DNA of 64,000 nt from Bacteroidota bacterium (GCA_026391805.1 JAPLDJ010000012.1:214143-278142); one strand, 5' to 3'; shown: positions 17,523 through 26,094, counted from the stretch's first letter. A program made the numbers and translations. The notes: generated by a model not told the origin, from the sequence alone.

Positions 17523-18860
17523 TTGGCGGTGAAATTACAGCGTGAAGATCCCCCCTTTTTTCCCGGTATAGAAAGAAATAAAATCAGTGAGATCGGGAAA
17601 TTCCAGGAAATAAAGCTGCAGAAGCAGCTGGAATACCTGCGGGCAAACTCGAAATTCTATTCGGATCATTTCAGGAAACACAAGATCGACATAAGCCGGG
17701 TTAAAACGCTCGGTGACCTGGAAATTATTCCCCCGACAACGAAAGAAGATCTCCAGGAACGGAATGATGATTTTATCTGTGTCCCGAAGGAGAAGATCAT
17801 CGATTATATCACCACATCCGGTACCGCCGGCGATCCGGTGACCTTTGCCATGACCGATGCGGACCTTGAACGGCTGGCATACAATGAAGCCATCTCGTTC
17901 ACCTGTGCCGATGGTTCGCCTGCGGATATCTACCAGCTGATGACCACCATTGACCGGCGGTTCATGGCCGGGCTCGCCTATTTCATGGGAATCCGGCGGA
18001 TGGGTGCGGGTGTGGTCAGGGTCGGCAACGGTATCCCGGAATTCCAGTGGGATACCATCCGGAGGATCAACCCGACCGCGATCGTTGCAGTGCCTTCTTT
18101 CATCCTTAAGATTGTTGAATATGCCGAAGCGCACCGGATCGATTACAGGAACAGCAGCATCCGGAAAGCCGTCTGCATTGGTGAACCGCTCAGGAATACC
18201 GATTTCACACTGAACACGCTGGGGCGGAGGATCACCGAAAAATGGCCCATCAAACTGTTTTCAACCTATGCCTCCACCGAAATGGGAACTTCCTTTACCG
18301 AATGCGGCGAAGGCCTCGGCGGGCATCATCACCCTGAACTCATCATCGTTGAATTTCTCGATAATGAGAACAGGAATGTGAAAGAAGGTGAATGCGGCGA
18401 AGTTACCATCACCACCCTCGGGGTTGAAGGAATGCCGCTGCTCCGTTTCAAGACCGGCGATGTCTGTTACCATTATACGGAACCCTGCAAATGCGGGCGC
18501 ACCTCCATGCGCCTCGGCCCGGTGATCGGCAGAAAGAACCAGATGATCAAATACAAAGGAACAACCCTTTACCCGCCTTCGCTGTATGATATCCTCGACA
18601 ACATCGAATACATCTCCAATTATGTCGTGGAAGTTTTTACCAGCGAGATCGGCACCGACGAGATCCTGATCCATGTCGGAAGCAGGAAGTCCGTCAGCGA
18701 CAGGGAAAAGGACATCAAAGACCATTTCCGGGCGAAACTCCGCGTGGCGCCCCTGATCCGGTTTGATACCGCAGAAAATATCCACCGGATCCAGGCACCC
18801 GAAGCCAGCCGGAAGATCGTGAAATTCATCGACAACAGGGACAAGTCAAAAAATAATTGA
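17523..18860 (+). CDS. Phenylacetate-CoA ligase-like adenylating enzyme (AMP-binding)
   Basis: 445 residues; starts with TTG at 17523 or GTG at 17529. The ATP loop is YITTSGTAGDPVTF (about residue 97), and STYASTEMG near 249 is the second adenylation motif. PCKCGRTSMRLGPVIGR is the CxCGR element of PaaK-type ligases, and the small C-terminal domain is present (KYKGTTLYPPSLYDIL). The family activates aryl or fatty acids as acyl-AMP and passes them to CoA or a carrier protein. With an ACP nearby it may load that ACP. It begins three bases after the barrel gene. Confidence 0.85.
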   Translation: MAVKLQREDPPFFPGIERNKISEIGKFQEIKLQKQLEYLRANSKFYSDHFRKHKIDISRVKTLGDLEIIPPTTKEDLQERNDDFICVPKEKIIDYITTSGTAGDPVTFAMTDADLERLAYNEAISFTCADGSPADIYQLMTTIDRRFMAGLAYFMGIRRMGAGVVRVGNGIPEFQWDTIRRINPTAIVAVPSFILKIVEYAEAHRIDYRNSSIRKAVCIGEPLRNTDFTLNTLGRRITEKWPIKLFSTYASTEMGTSFTECGEGLGGHHHPELIIVEFLDNENRNVKEGECGEVTITTLGVEGMPLLRFKTGDVCYHYTEPCKCGRTSMRLGPVIGRKNQMIKYKGTTLYPPSLYDILDNIEYISNYVVEVFTSEIGTDEILIHVGSRKSVSDREKDIKDHFRAKLRVAPLIRFDTAENIHRIQAPEASRKIVKFIDNRDKSKNN

Positions 18861-18867
18861 TCTTTTC

Positions 18868-18899
18868 TTGGAATTTTTTGCGTTTATGCAATATTTTTG
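18868..18899 (+). promoter_or_regulatory. Candidate promoter for the secreted protein at 18942
   Basis: TATTTTTG at 18892-18899 matches the -7 consensus. A TTG at 18868-18870 lies 21 bases upstream of it. The start codon is 42 bases downstream of the -7 box. Confidence 0.5.
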
Positions 18900-18941
18900 C
18901 ATCACAAAATTTATTTGGTCTAACATTAAAAACCGATTCTT

Positions 18942-19556
18942 ATGAAACGATTAAGCACACTTATAGTACTGGTTGCATTTCTGCTTCCGGGTGTTACATT
19001 GTTCGCGCAATGCAAGCTGACTTCAGGTAATGTAAGCGTATTGAAAGGTCAGAGTGTCATTAACCTGCAATATGATTATTCCAAGATGGGCGTTGGTAAA
19101 TATAAAGATGAAGCCGAATATGTTGCCAAGCGGACGGAAGACATGAATAAGAAGAAACCGGGTGACGGCGACCGCTGGGCAGAAGCATGGAAAAACGACA
19201 GGTCATCAAAGTTCCAGCCGATGCTTGAGAAAAACCTCAACGAAAAACTTTCAAAGGTGAGTGCTACGGGCAAGGAAAACGCCACGGATGCAAAATACAC
19301 CCTGATCATCCGGACCACCTTTACAGAACCGGGATTCAACGTCGGGATCACACGTCAGAATGCTTATATCAAGATGGAGGTTGACCTTGTTGAAACCGCC
19401 AATCCGGGGACCGTGCTGGCCAGCATTGAAATGAAAAGGGAAGACAGCATCAACATGATGGGATATGATTATGATACCGGCTCAAGAATTCAGAGTGCCT
19501 ACGACAGGGCCGGGGAACACCTTGGGGCTTTTCTCGTGAAGAATTTATCGAAATAG
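18942..19556 (+). CDS. Secreted hypothetical protein
   Basis: 204 residues with a clear signal peptide (hydrophobic core LIVLVAFLLPGV, cleavage near FAQ, residue 23). The mature protein opens with a single Cys and beta-strands, has a Lys-rich helix (about 65-110), then a beta-rich part (YTLIIRTTFTEPGFNVG) that may be lipocalin- or DUF4410-like in style. I do not recognise the family. It has its own candidate promoter and is probably not part of the upstream lipid cluster. A foldback repeat lies directly downstream. Confidence 0.7.
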   Translation: MKRLSTLIVLVAFLLPGVTLFAQCKLTSGNVSVLKGQSVINLQYDYSKMGVGKYKDEAEYVAKRTEDMNKKKPGDGDRWAEAWKNDRSSKFQPMLEKNLNEKLSKVSATGKENATDAKYTLIIRTTFTEPGFNVGITRQNAYIKMEVDLVETANPGTVLASIEMKREDSINMMGYDYDTGSRIQSAYDRAGEHLGAFLVKNLSK

Positions 19557-19584
19557 AGAACCAATCCTCAGGAAATACAAATCG

Positions 19585-19741
19585 AAGAGGTTGTCTCAAA
19601 AGCCGGAAAATGTTTCACGCAAAGGCCGCAAAGATGAAACGCAAAATTCGCAAAGGGTTTAATTTCTGATATTTACTCTTAGCGTCCTTTGCGAAAATCT
19701 TTGCGTTCTTTGCGAGAAACCAACTTTTGAGTCAGCCTCTT
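19585..19741. repeat. 157-bp foldback (MITE-like) element with CGCAAAG arms
   Basis: The outer ends AAGAGGTTGTCTCAAAAG (19585-19602) and the reverse complement of 19724-19741 match at 16 of 18 bases. The inner arms also pair: GTTTCACGCAAAGGCCG-type sequence on the left against CTTTGCG repeats on the right. The whole unit can fold into one long imperfect hairpin. There is no open frame inside. It ends six bases before the stop codon of the convergent amidohydrolase and may act as a transcription barrier for both genes. Confidence 0.78.
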
Positions 19742-19746
19742 TTCTT

Positions 19747-21381
19747 TTAATGTACTTTCTCTCCCCCGACAACCGTGGTAATAACCTTCGTTTCGGGGAT
19801 CTCCTTTACCGGGCAGTTCATGATGTCACGATCCAGGACGACAAAATCCGCCATTTTGCCCTGTTCGATGCTTCCCCGTGAGTTCTCGTTGAAGCCGGCT
19901 TTTGCAGCCCAGATCGTGATTGATTTCAGGGCTTCGTCGCGGCTAATGGCATTCTCCGGCTGGAAACCGTTCGGAGGAAATCCCTTCAGATCCTGCCGGG
20001 CTACGGCGGCATAAAAGGTAAGAAGAGGACTGATCATTTCAACCGGGAAATCAGTACCATTGGCCAGCCATCCGTTCTGGTCCAGTAAATTCTTATAGGC
20101 ATAGGCCCATTTTATCCTCCTCTTTCCCAGCCGGTCGGCTGCCCAGTACATATCGGATGTGGCGTGTGTCGCCTGGATGGATGGGATGACAGAATAATCC
20201 CCGAACAGTGAGATCTCCCTGGGATCGACCACCTGGGCATGCTCGATCCGCCAGCGGAGATCATTCTTCCCTTTCAGCACCGCTGAATAGATCCCGAGGA
20301 CCAGCCCGACCGCGGAATCGCCAATGGCATGTGTATTGACCTGGTACCCGTGTTCAAAAGCAATTTCGCACAGTTCCCGCAATCTTCCCGATGTTGTCAC
20401 CTGGATCCCTGATTTTGAGGGGTCATCAGTATAAGGCGATCTCAGCAGAGCGGTGCGCGATCCGAGGCTCCCGTCGGCATAAAGCTTTATTGAACGTACT
20501 GTAAGGTACGGGGTAATATACTGACCTTCCTGGACAAAATTCTTAATGTTCACTTCCGTCGGGTTCAGCATAGCGTAGATCCTTATCTTTAGTATCCTTT
20601 GCTGCTGCAATGAATCGATGAAATTGACATCGGAAAAGTCAATGCCTGCATCGGCAACACCGGTAAGCCCGGCAGCAAAACAATTTGCCTGTGCTTTTTC
20701 AAGGAGGATGGATTGATTTTTCCGGGAAGGCATAGGAATACTGTTCCGCATCCGGTCAGCCGCATCTTCACTCAGGATGCCTGTAAGACGTCCGTTTTTC
20801 ACCTCAACTTCCCCTGGTTTATACCCGTCCGGATTATTGATCCCTGCCCTTTTAAGCGCTTCCCCGTTCGCCAGGAGTGCATGTCCGTCGACCCGGATCA
20901 GGACAACCGGACGATCAGGGAACAGGATATCGAGCTGCATCCGGTCCGGAAACTCTTTTTTCGTCCATAAATTCTGGTCCCAGCCCCTGCCGATGATCCA
21001 TTCACCGGATGATTCATCTTTCTTTTTTGAGATCAGATCCGTTATTTCCTCGAACGAACGGATTCCTGTGAGATCCATTTCATTGATACCCATTGCATAT
21101 CCGAAGAAATGACAATGGGCATCGATGAACCCCGGAAAAATAAATTTTCCGCCCGCATCGATGACCGAATCCGACTCAAAGCGCCGCAGGATCTGTTCAG
21201 TTGTGCCGATGGCATAGAACACCCCGCCCTTTATGGCAAATGCTTCGGCAATCCTTGATTTGGGATCAACCGTAAATACTTTTCCATTGGTGAGGATAAG
21301 GTCGGCTTTTGTTTTCATCTGGGCGCAGGATTCTGATACAATAAAAAGAGAAATTAGGATACAAGCGACAGGTTTTTTCAT
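19747..21381 (-). CDS. Secreted amidohydrolase (YtcJ-like)
   Basis: 544 residues from the ATG at 21381; an ATG at 21402 is also in frame. An N-terminal signal peptide (MKKPVACILISLFIVSESCA) may be a lipoprotein or Sec signal. The metal site begins with the HxH motif in IDAHCHFFG, with further family motifs DGSLGSRTALL and NTHAIGD, and NGTDFPVE near the C-terminus. YtcJ-type enzymes are metal-dependent hydrolases acting on amide or imidazolone-like bonds; the substrate is unknown. It is transcribed convergently with the gene at 18942 and separated from it by the foldback element. Confidence 0.87.
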   Translation of the reverse strand: MKKPVACILISLFIVSESCAQMKTKADLILTNGKVFTVDPKSRIAEAFAIKGGVFYAIGTTEQILRRFESDSVIDAGGKFIFPGFIDAHCHFFGYAMGINEMDLTGIRSFEEITDLISKKKDESSGEWIIGRGWDQNLWTKKEFPDRMQLDILFPDRPVVLIRVDGHALLANGEALKRAGINNPDGYKPGEVEVKNGRLTGILSEDAADRMRNSIPMPSRKNQSILLEKAQANCFAAGLTGVADAGIDFSDVNFIDSLQQQRILKIRIYAMLNPTEVNIKNFVQEGQYITPYLTVRSIKLYADGSLGSRTALLRSPYTDDPSKSGIQVTTSGRLRELCEIAFEHGYQVNTHAIGDSAVGLVLGIYSAVLKGKNDLRWRIEHAQVVDPREISLFGDYSVIPSIQATHATSDMYWAADRLGKRRIKWAYAYKNLLDQNGWLANGTDFPVEMISPLLTFYAAVARQDLKGFPPNGFQPENAISRDEALKSITIWAAKAGFNENSRGSIEQGKMADFVVLDRDIMNCPVKEIPETKVITTVVGGEKVH

Positions 21382-21431
21382 GATCCAGGAGATTATATGC
21401 ATGTACGGCCGGAAAAAACATTTTTGAATAA

Positions 21432-21463
21432 TTTGGTAAAATTAAAATCATTTACTATTTTTG
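21432..21463 (+). promoter_or_regulatory. Bacteroidota promoter for the membrane protein at 21487
   Basis: TTTG at 21432-21435, a 20-base spacer and TATTTTTG at 21456-21463 match the consensus exactly. The ATG lies 23 bases downstream. Confidence 0.75.
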
Positions 21464-21486
21464 TTGAAGTTAATACAAAATATATA

Positions 21487-22062
21487 ATGAAATATAAAAC
21501 CTTTACTCCGAGGTTTTTTGTTGCTCTTTCAGTAATTGTTGTTGCAGCCTTGCTGCGCTTGTTGCCCCATTGGCCCAACCTGACCCCGATCGCGGCCATG
21601 GCTCTGTTTGCAGGGACCTATATTGATAAAAAGCAATATGCTTTTGCTATTCCACTCGCCGCAATGTTTGCGAGCGACATCATTATTGGTCTTCATGCAA
21701 ATATCCTCGCCGTTTACGTGGGTTTTGCCATCACCGTACTTGTGGGTATGGCTATCCGAAAAAGAGTGAATGTAGGAACCGTGATCATGGCTTCATTGTC
21801 ATCAGCCGTGATCTTTTTCCTGGTCACCAACTTTTCCGCATGGCTCGTCGACCGGTTGTATCCGCACCCGATGTACCCTCAGACCTTCGCTGGTTTGCTT
21901 GAATGTTATACCATGGGGCTGGCATTTTTCCGTGATACTACTCAGGGAATTTCCTTTTTCCTGAACGATGTGATCGGAACGTTGTTCTACAGCGCGGTAT
22001 TCTACGGTGCATTCTATCTTACTGAAATGCGTTTCCCTGTTCTGGACAAGACACGCCTTTAG
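21487..22062 (+). CDS. Integral membrane protein, DUF6580-like
   Basis: 191 residues from the ATG at 21487; a longer frame from 21397 runs through the promoter and is rejected. Five or six predicted helices, with the conserved N-terminal segment LLPHWPNLTPIAAMALFAG and later FSAWLVDRLYPH and FFLNDVIGTLFY, are typical of a Bacteroidota transport-like family that resembles S components of ECF transporters. No ECF ATPase is nearby and the ligand is unknown. Its stop codon overlaps the stop of a small gene on the other strand. Confidence 0.72.
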   Translation: MKYKTFTPRFFVALSVIVVAALLRLLPHWPNLTPIAAMALFAGTYIDKKQYAFAIPLAAMFASDIIIGLHANILAVYVGFAITVLVGMAIRKRVNVGTVIMASLSSAVIFFLVTNFSAWLVDRLYPHPMYPQTFAGLLECYTMGLAFFRDTTQGISFFLNDVIGTLFYSAVFYGAFYLTEMRFPVLDKTRL

Positions 22063-22235
22063 TCAAACAAGGCCTCGTCGCGCTCCAGCAGCAGAATGGA
22101 ATTCTGAGGAACAATACAGTACCTCTCTTCATTGAAAATGATCCCGATTGCGCCTTTCTGCAGGAAGATGGCAGTATGGCCTGCTTTTGCCAGCAAGGGT
22201 ATGTTTTTTATCTGCTCCTCCTTCCCTTTTCGCAT
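22059..22235 (-). CDS. Small hypothetical protein (58 aa)
   Basis: 58 residues from ATG 22235, with a reasonable ribosome-binding site (GAGGTGG about 7 bases upstream); a GTG nine bases earlier is also possible. The composition looks protein-like, with alternating hydrophobic strands (GHTAIFLQKGAIGIIFNEERYCIV). It has no recognised domain, and its stop overlaps the stop of the upstream convergent gene. It could be a short beta-fold protein or a chance frame. Confidence 0.45.
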   Translation of the reverse strand: MRKGKEEQIKNIPLLAKAGHTAIFLQKGAIGIIFNEERYCIVPQNSILLLERDEALFD

Positions 22236-22271
22236 TTCATCCACCTCGTCGCGAGGTACGGGAAAAATCGG

Positions 22272-22279
22272 TATTTTTG
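22272..22279 (+). promoter_or_regulatory. Possible -7 box upstream of mutL
   Basis: TATTTTTG matches TAnnTTTG, but no TTTG is seen 19-21 bases upstream. mutL starts about 190 bases downstream, with repeats in between. Confidence 0.35.
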
Positions 22280-22280
22280 C

Positions 22281-22470
22281 AGCTGATGAGCTGATGAGTT
22301 AATTAAATGGTGCATTTGTGAAAATAAAATTACCACATAGACACAATAGGACACAATAGGAATACGGGGATTAATAAACTGTGAATTCTATTGTGACCTA
22401 ATGTGCCTAATGTGGTGAACTAAAATCACAATAGAACTGTATAAACTGAAATCGTAAATCGTAAATAAAA
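22281..22470. repeat. Repeat-filled leader before mutL: octamers, foldback and CGTAAAT heptamers
   Basis: In order: octamer units GCTGATGA (22281-22300); a foldback with arms at 22331-22360 and about 22388-22418 built from related units such as CACAATAGGA and CCTAATGTG; and two CGTAAAT heptamers at about 22452-22466, just before the TTG start at 22471. No gene is seen. The same heptamer precedes several other genes in the window. Confidence 0.7.
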
Positions 22471-24321
22471 TTGTCTGATCTGATAAGGCTTTTACCGGAT
22501 TCTGTTGCAAACCAGATCGCTGCCGGGGAGGTGATCCAGCGGCCAGCTTCGGCTGTCAAGGAACTGCTGGAGAATGCCGTCGATGCAGGCGCCACACAGA
22601 TCAAGCTGATCATCAAAGATGCCGGTAAATCGCTGATCCAGGTAATCGATAATGGATGCGGAATGTCGGAGCGGGATGCCCGTATGTGCTTTGAACGCCA
22701 TGCCACATCGAAGATCGAGACTGCAAATGACCTGCTTAGTATCCATACCCTCGGGTTCCGGGGTGAAGCCCTGGCATCGGTCGCCTCCATCGCACAGACA
22801 GAACTCAGGTCCAAACGAACCGAAGACGAGATCGGTACCAGCATCATCATTGAAGGTTCCGAGTTTAAGGGCCAGTCGCCGGTAAGTACGCCCGACGGAA
22901 CCAGCATTTCCATAAAGAACCTATTTTTCAACGTCCCGGCCCGCCGGAATTTCCTCAAGTCGAACACCCTTGAGCTGAAATACATCGTAGAGGAATTTCT
23001 CCGTGTGGCACTGGTGAACCCGGAGATTGTATTCACCTTTTACAACCAGGAGAGGATCCTTCACCAGGTACCTGCATCCAACCTGAAGCAACGCCTTGTC
23101 GCCCTGCTCGGTAATAATTACAACCAGCGCCTGATCCCGGTCGACCAGGAAACCGGGATCGTGAACATCCACGGTTTCATCGGGAAACCTGAATTTGCGA
23201 AGAAGACACGCGGCGAGCAGTATTTCTTTACGAATGGCCGGTTCATCAAGAATCCTTACCTGCATCATGCCATCGAAAATGCCTTCCAGCAGCTGATCCC
23301 GAAAGATGCATTTCCGACGTACTTTATCTACATGACCGTAGATCCTCAAACGATCGATGTCAACATCCATCCGACAAAGACGGAAATCAACTTCCAGGAC
23401 ATCCGGAGCATTTATGCCATTCTTCATGCTGCGATACGGCAGTCGATCGGGAAATTCAACATCACTCCTACCCTTGATTTTGAAACGGAACCCAGCATGG
23501 AGATCCCTCCGTTGCCTGAAGGCGGAACCGTTCGTCAGCCTACAATAACCGTTGATCCGGAATACAACCCGTTTGAAAAGAAGGTGAGACCGCAGTTCGA
23601 GATCCCGCTGCCGCCGCGGTCAAAAGGAAACGAAGAACAGTGGAAAGGGCTTTACGACCCGCTGAAGGATATTCACTTCAAAGCCGGGCCTGAACCTCAG
23701 GAAGAAAAGAGCCGACAGCATGTACTGGCTGACTGGGACACGGAACACGAAGCCCGGGGAACCATTCTGCCATTCCAGGCGCTGAACAGGTACATTGTCG
23801 GCGCGACAAAAAGCGGCGTGGTCATCATTGATCCGCAGAGAGCACGTGAACGGATCTTTTATGAACGGCTGCTTTCCACGCTGGAACAAAATCGGCCTCC
23901 GATGCAGCATCAGCTTCATCCGCAGACGATCCAGCTTGCCCCGGAGGATTTTGAGCTGGTGATGGATATGAAAGAATCTTTTTTCAAGGCAGGCTTCGAT
24001 TACCGGTCCTTCGGAAAAAATACGATCGTAGTGGATGCCATCCCGGCGGATTGCGAAGAAGGCAATATGACCGGCCTGTTTGAAAGCATCCTGGAAGGCC
24101 TGAAATCAGGTACCGATGACGGGAAGACCAAACTTCAGACACGGGTGATCCTGTCGCTGGCGAAAAGCATGTCGGCCTCCGGGCGCCAGAAACTCCAGCC
24201 AAAAGAGATGGAAGCGCTGGTTGAACAACTGTTTGCATGCAGTGTACCCGACTTGGCTCCGGACGGAAAACCAATCCTCATGCTCATCGGTTTTGATGAG
24301 CTGAACAAGAAATTCAAATAA
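22471..24321 (+). CDS. mutL: DNA mismatch repair protein MutL
   Basis: 616 residues, TTG start supported by the family N-terminus (LIRLLPDSVANQIAAGEV). GHKL ATPase motifs are intact: ENAVDAGA, DNGCGM and RHATSKI with TLGFRGEAL. The C-terminal dimerisation/endonuclease domain (about 430-616) has DPQRARERIFYE where endonuclease-type MutL proteins carry DQHAxxExxxxE, and SVPDLAPDGKP where a CPHGRP-like motif is expected, so nicking activity is uncertain. MutL couples mismatch recognition by MutS to strand removal. Two rhomboid genes follow within a few bases. Confidence 0.95.
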   Translation: MSDLIRLLPDSVANQIAAGEVIQRPASAVKELLENAVDAGATQIKLIIKDAGKSLIQVIDNGCGMSERDARMCFERHATSKIETANDLLSIHTLGFRGEALASVASIAQTELRSKRTEDEIGTSIIIEGSEFKGQSPVSTPDGTSISIKNLFFNVPARRNFLKSNTLELKYIVEEFLRVALVNPEIVFTFYNQERILHQVPASNLKQRLVALLGNNYNQRLIPVDQETGIVNIHGFIGKPEFAKKTRGEQYFFTNGRFIKNPYLHHAIENAFQQLIPKDAFPTYFIYMTVDPQTIDVNIHPTKTEINFQDIRSIYAILHAAIRQSIGKFNITPTLDFETEPSMEIPPLPEGGTVRQPTITVDPEYNPFEKKVRPQFEIPLPPRSKGNEEQWKGLYDPLKDIHFKAGPEPQEEKSRQHVLADWDTEHEARGTILPFQALNRYIVGATKSGVVIIDPQRARERIFYERLLSTLEQNRPPMQHQLHPQTIQLAPEDFELVMDMKESFFKAGFDYRSFGKNTIVVDAIPADCEEGNMTGLFESILEGLKSGTDDGKTKLQTRVILSLAKSMSASGRQKLQPKEMEALVEQLFACSVPDLAPDGKPILMLIGFDELNKKFK

Positions 24322-24331
24322 TCGTGACCTC

Positions 24332-25165
24332 ATGAACGAACAGCAATACAGCCCTGCCGGTTTTACTCTTCTGCCTCCCGTGGTTAAGAACCTGTTGATC
24401 ATCAACGGGCTCTTTTTCCTTGCGACCTTTTCGCTCAACTACTATGGCATCGACATTGAAAAAATGTTCGGGCTCTACTATGTGGCATCCCCGAGTTTCA
24501 GGCCCTACCAGTTTGTCACCTATATGTTTGTGCATGCCAACGTGGCTCATATCTTTTTCAATCTTTTTGCCTTGTGGATGTTCGGCTACCTTCTGGAGAA
24601 CGTATGGGGCTCCAAGCGCTTCCTGATCTTCTACATGTTTACCGGGATCGGGGCCGCCATTACACAAACACTGATTCACTGGTGGGATTATTCCTCCATA
24701 CAGGCTGCAGCCGAGCAGATCGTGCAACATCCTTCTCCCATCGCATTCGCAGATTTTGTCAAGTCCCAGTTTCCCCAGTATTATGACTCCCTTTCTGGAT
24801 TCATCAATACCTGGCAACGGCATGCGACCGATCCGGGGTATGTTCAGCAATCGTACGCATACATTGCGCAGCTCCAGAACCTTTATCTTGCAACGCCGAC
24901 GGTGGGCGCCTCCGGGGCTGTATACGGCATTCTCCTTGCCTTTGGGATGATGTTCCCCAACATGCTGGTTTACTTGTATTTTTTAGTCCCAATTAAAGCA
25001 AAGTGGGTGGTAATTGGCTTTGGCGCTTTTGAACTTTTTTCGGGGATTCGTAACAACCAGACTGATAATGTTGCGCACTTTGCCCACCTGGGCGGAATGT
25101 TATTCGGACTCCTGCTTATACTATACTGGAAGAAAAGACCGTTTTCCAAAAAGCCACAATTTTAG
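24332..25165 (+). CDS. Rhomboid family intramembrane serine protease (first of two)
   Basis: 277 residues with about six membrane helices. The catalytic serine lies in VGASGAVYG (near residue 194) and the histidine in NVAHFAHLGG (near residue 250), separated by two helices as in rhomboids. HANVAHIFFN in the first half matches the conserved HxxxxHxxxN region. An extra soluble stretch of about 70 residues (roughly 112-185) before the catalytic serine is longer than in GlpG. It follows mutL by ten bases and precedes a second rhomboid by three. Confidence 0.9.
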   Translation: MNEQQYSPAGFTLLPPVVKNLLIINGLFFLATFSLNYYGIDIEKMFGLYYVASPSFRPYQFVTYMFVHANVAHIFFNLFALWMFGYLLENVWGSKRFLIFYMFTGIGAAITQTLIHWWDYSSIQAAAEQIVQHPSPIAFADFVKSQFPQYYDSLSGFINTWQRHATDPGYVQQSYAYIAQLQNLYLATPTVGASGAVYGILLAFGMMFPNMLVYLYFLVPIKAKWVVIGFGAFELFSGIRNNQTDNVAHFAHLGGMLFGLLLILYWKKRPFSKKPQF

Positions 25166-25168
25166 AAG

Positions 25169-26092
25169 ATGTACACTGCGCGAAACCCGTTGGACTATCT
25201 GAAGAACTACTTCCGGAGTGGTTCCATGCCCGCTATCCTGATCCTGGTCAACGTAGGCGTATGGATCCTGACGAAAGCCGTTTATGTGATCTTTTTCCTT
25301 TTCAATCATCCGGATACTGCTGTTGCCGACAGCTGGATCCTGCATTATTTTGCGCTGCCGGCTTCTGCCCCGGAATTTGCATCGAGGCCATGGACGCTGC
25401 TGAGCTACATGTTCCTTCACCTCGACTTCTGGCACATCCTTTTCAACATGCTCTGGCTCTTCTGGTTTGCCCGGATCTTCATGGAGTACCTGAATTCACG
25501 GCAGTTGCTTTTCACCTATATCTTCGGAGGAATTGCAGGAGGATTGCTCTACTTCGCCGCATTTAACATTTTCCCCGTGTTCCAGGCCAGCCTGCCGGTG
25601 AGCGTGGCGCTCGGAGCATCGGCATCCGTGATGGCCATCGTCACAGCCATCGCATTCTATGTTCCGGATTATTCGATCCAGCTGTTATTCATCGGCCGAA
25701 TCCGGATACTGTACCTGGCGATCATCTTATTCGTATTCGACTTTTTTGCAATCCCGACAGGTAACTCAGGCGGGCACCTGGCCCATATTGGCGGCGCCCT
25801 TTTCGGATACTTTTTCTCCCTCTGGATCAGGAAAACAAAATATTCATATGGACAAGGTGTATTCACTAGCCTTTTCATGAAGGTAAGAAATCTTTTCAGG
25901 CCCAGGCTCAGGGTTTCGCAGCCATCGCCTGACCAGGGCAGGGCAAAGACCGATGATGAGTATAATGTTGAGAAGCGAATGAACCAGGAGCGGATCGACC
26001 GGATCCTGGAAAAGATATCAAGAGGTGGCTACGACAGCCTGACAAAGGAAGAAAAAGAGCTTCTTTTCAGGTCATCCGGAAAGAAAAACTGA
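25169..26092 (+). CDS. Rhomboid family intramembrane serine protease with cytoplasmic C-terminal domain
   Basis: 307 residues. The membrane domain (about 15-225) has HLDFWHILFNM, the catalytic serine in LGASASVMAI and the histidine in GGHLAHIGG. A C-terminal soluble region (about 235-307) ends with a short helical domain (RIDRILEKISRGGYDSLTKEE) frequently attached to Bacteroidota rhomboids. It overlaps neither neighbour but is spaced by only a few bases on both sides, indicating one operon with mutL and the next gene. Substrates are unknown. Confidence 0.9.
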   Translation: MYTARNPLDYLKNYFRSGSMPAILILVNVGVWILTKAVYVIFFLFNHPDTAVADSWILHYFALPASAPEFASRPWTLLSYMFLHLDFWHILFNMLWLFWFARIFMEYLNSRQLLFTYIFGGIAGGLLYFAAFNIFPVFQASLPVSVALGASASVMAIVTAIAFYVPDYSIQLLFIGRIRILYLAIILFVFDFFAIPTGNSGGHLAHIGGALFGYFFSLWIRKTKYSYGQGVFTSLFMKVRNLFRPRLRVSQPSPDQGRAKTDDEYNVEKRMNQERIDRILEKISRGGYDSLTKEEKELLFRSSGKKN

Positions 26093-26094
26093 TC

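Noticed and set aside
19585..19741. Remnant of an insertion sequence with transposase
   Set aside because: IS-like ends are present but there is no open frame or recognisable transposase fragment inside; called a foldback element instead.
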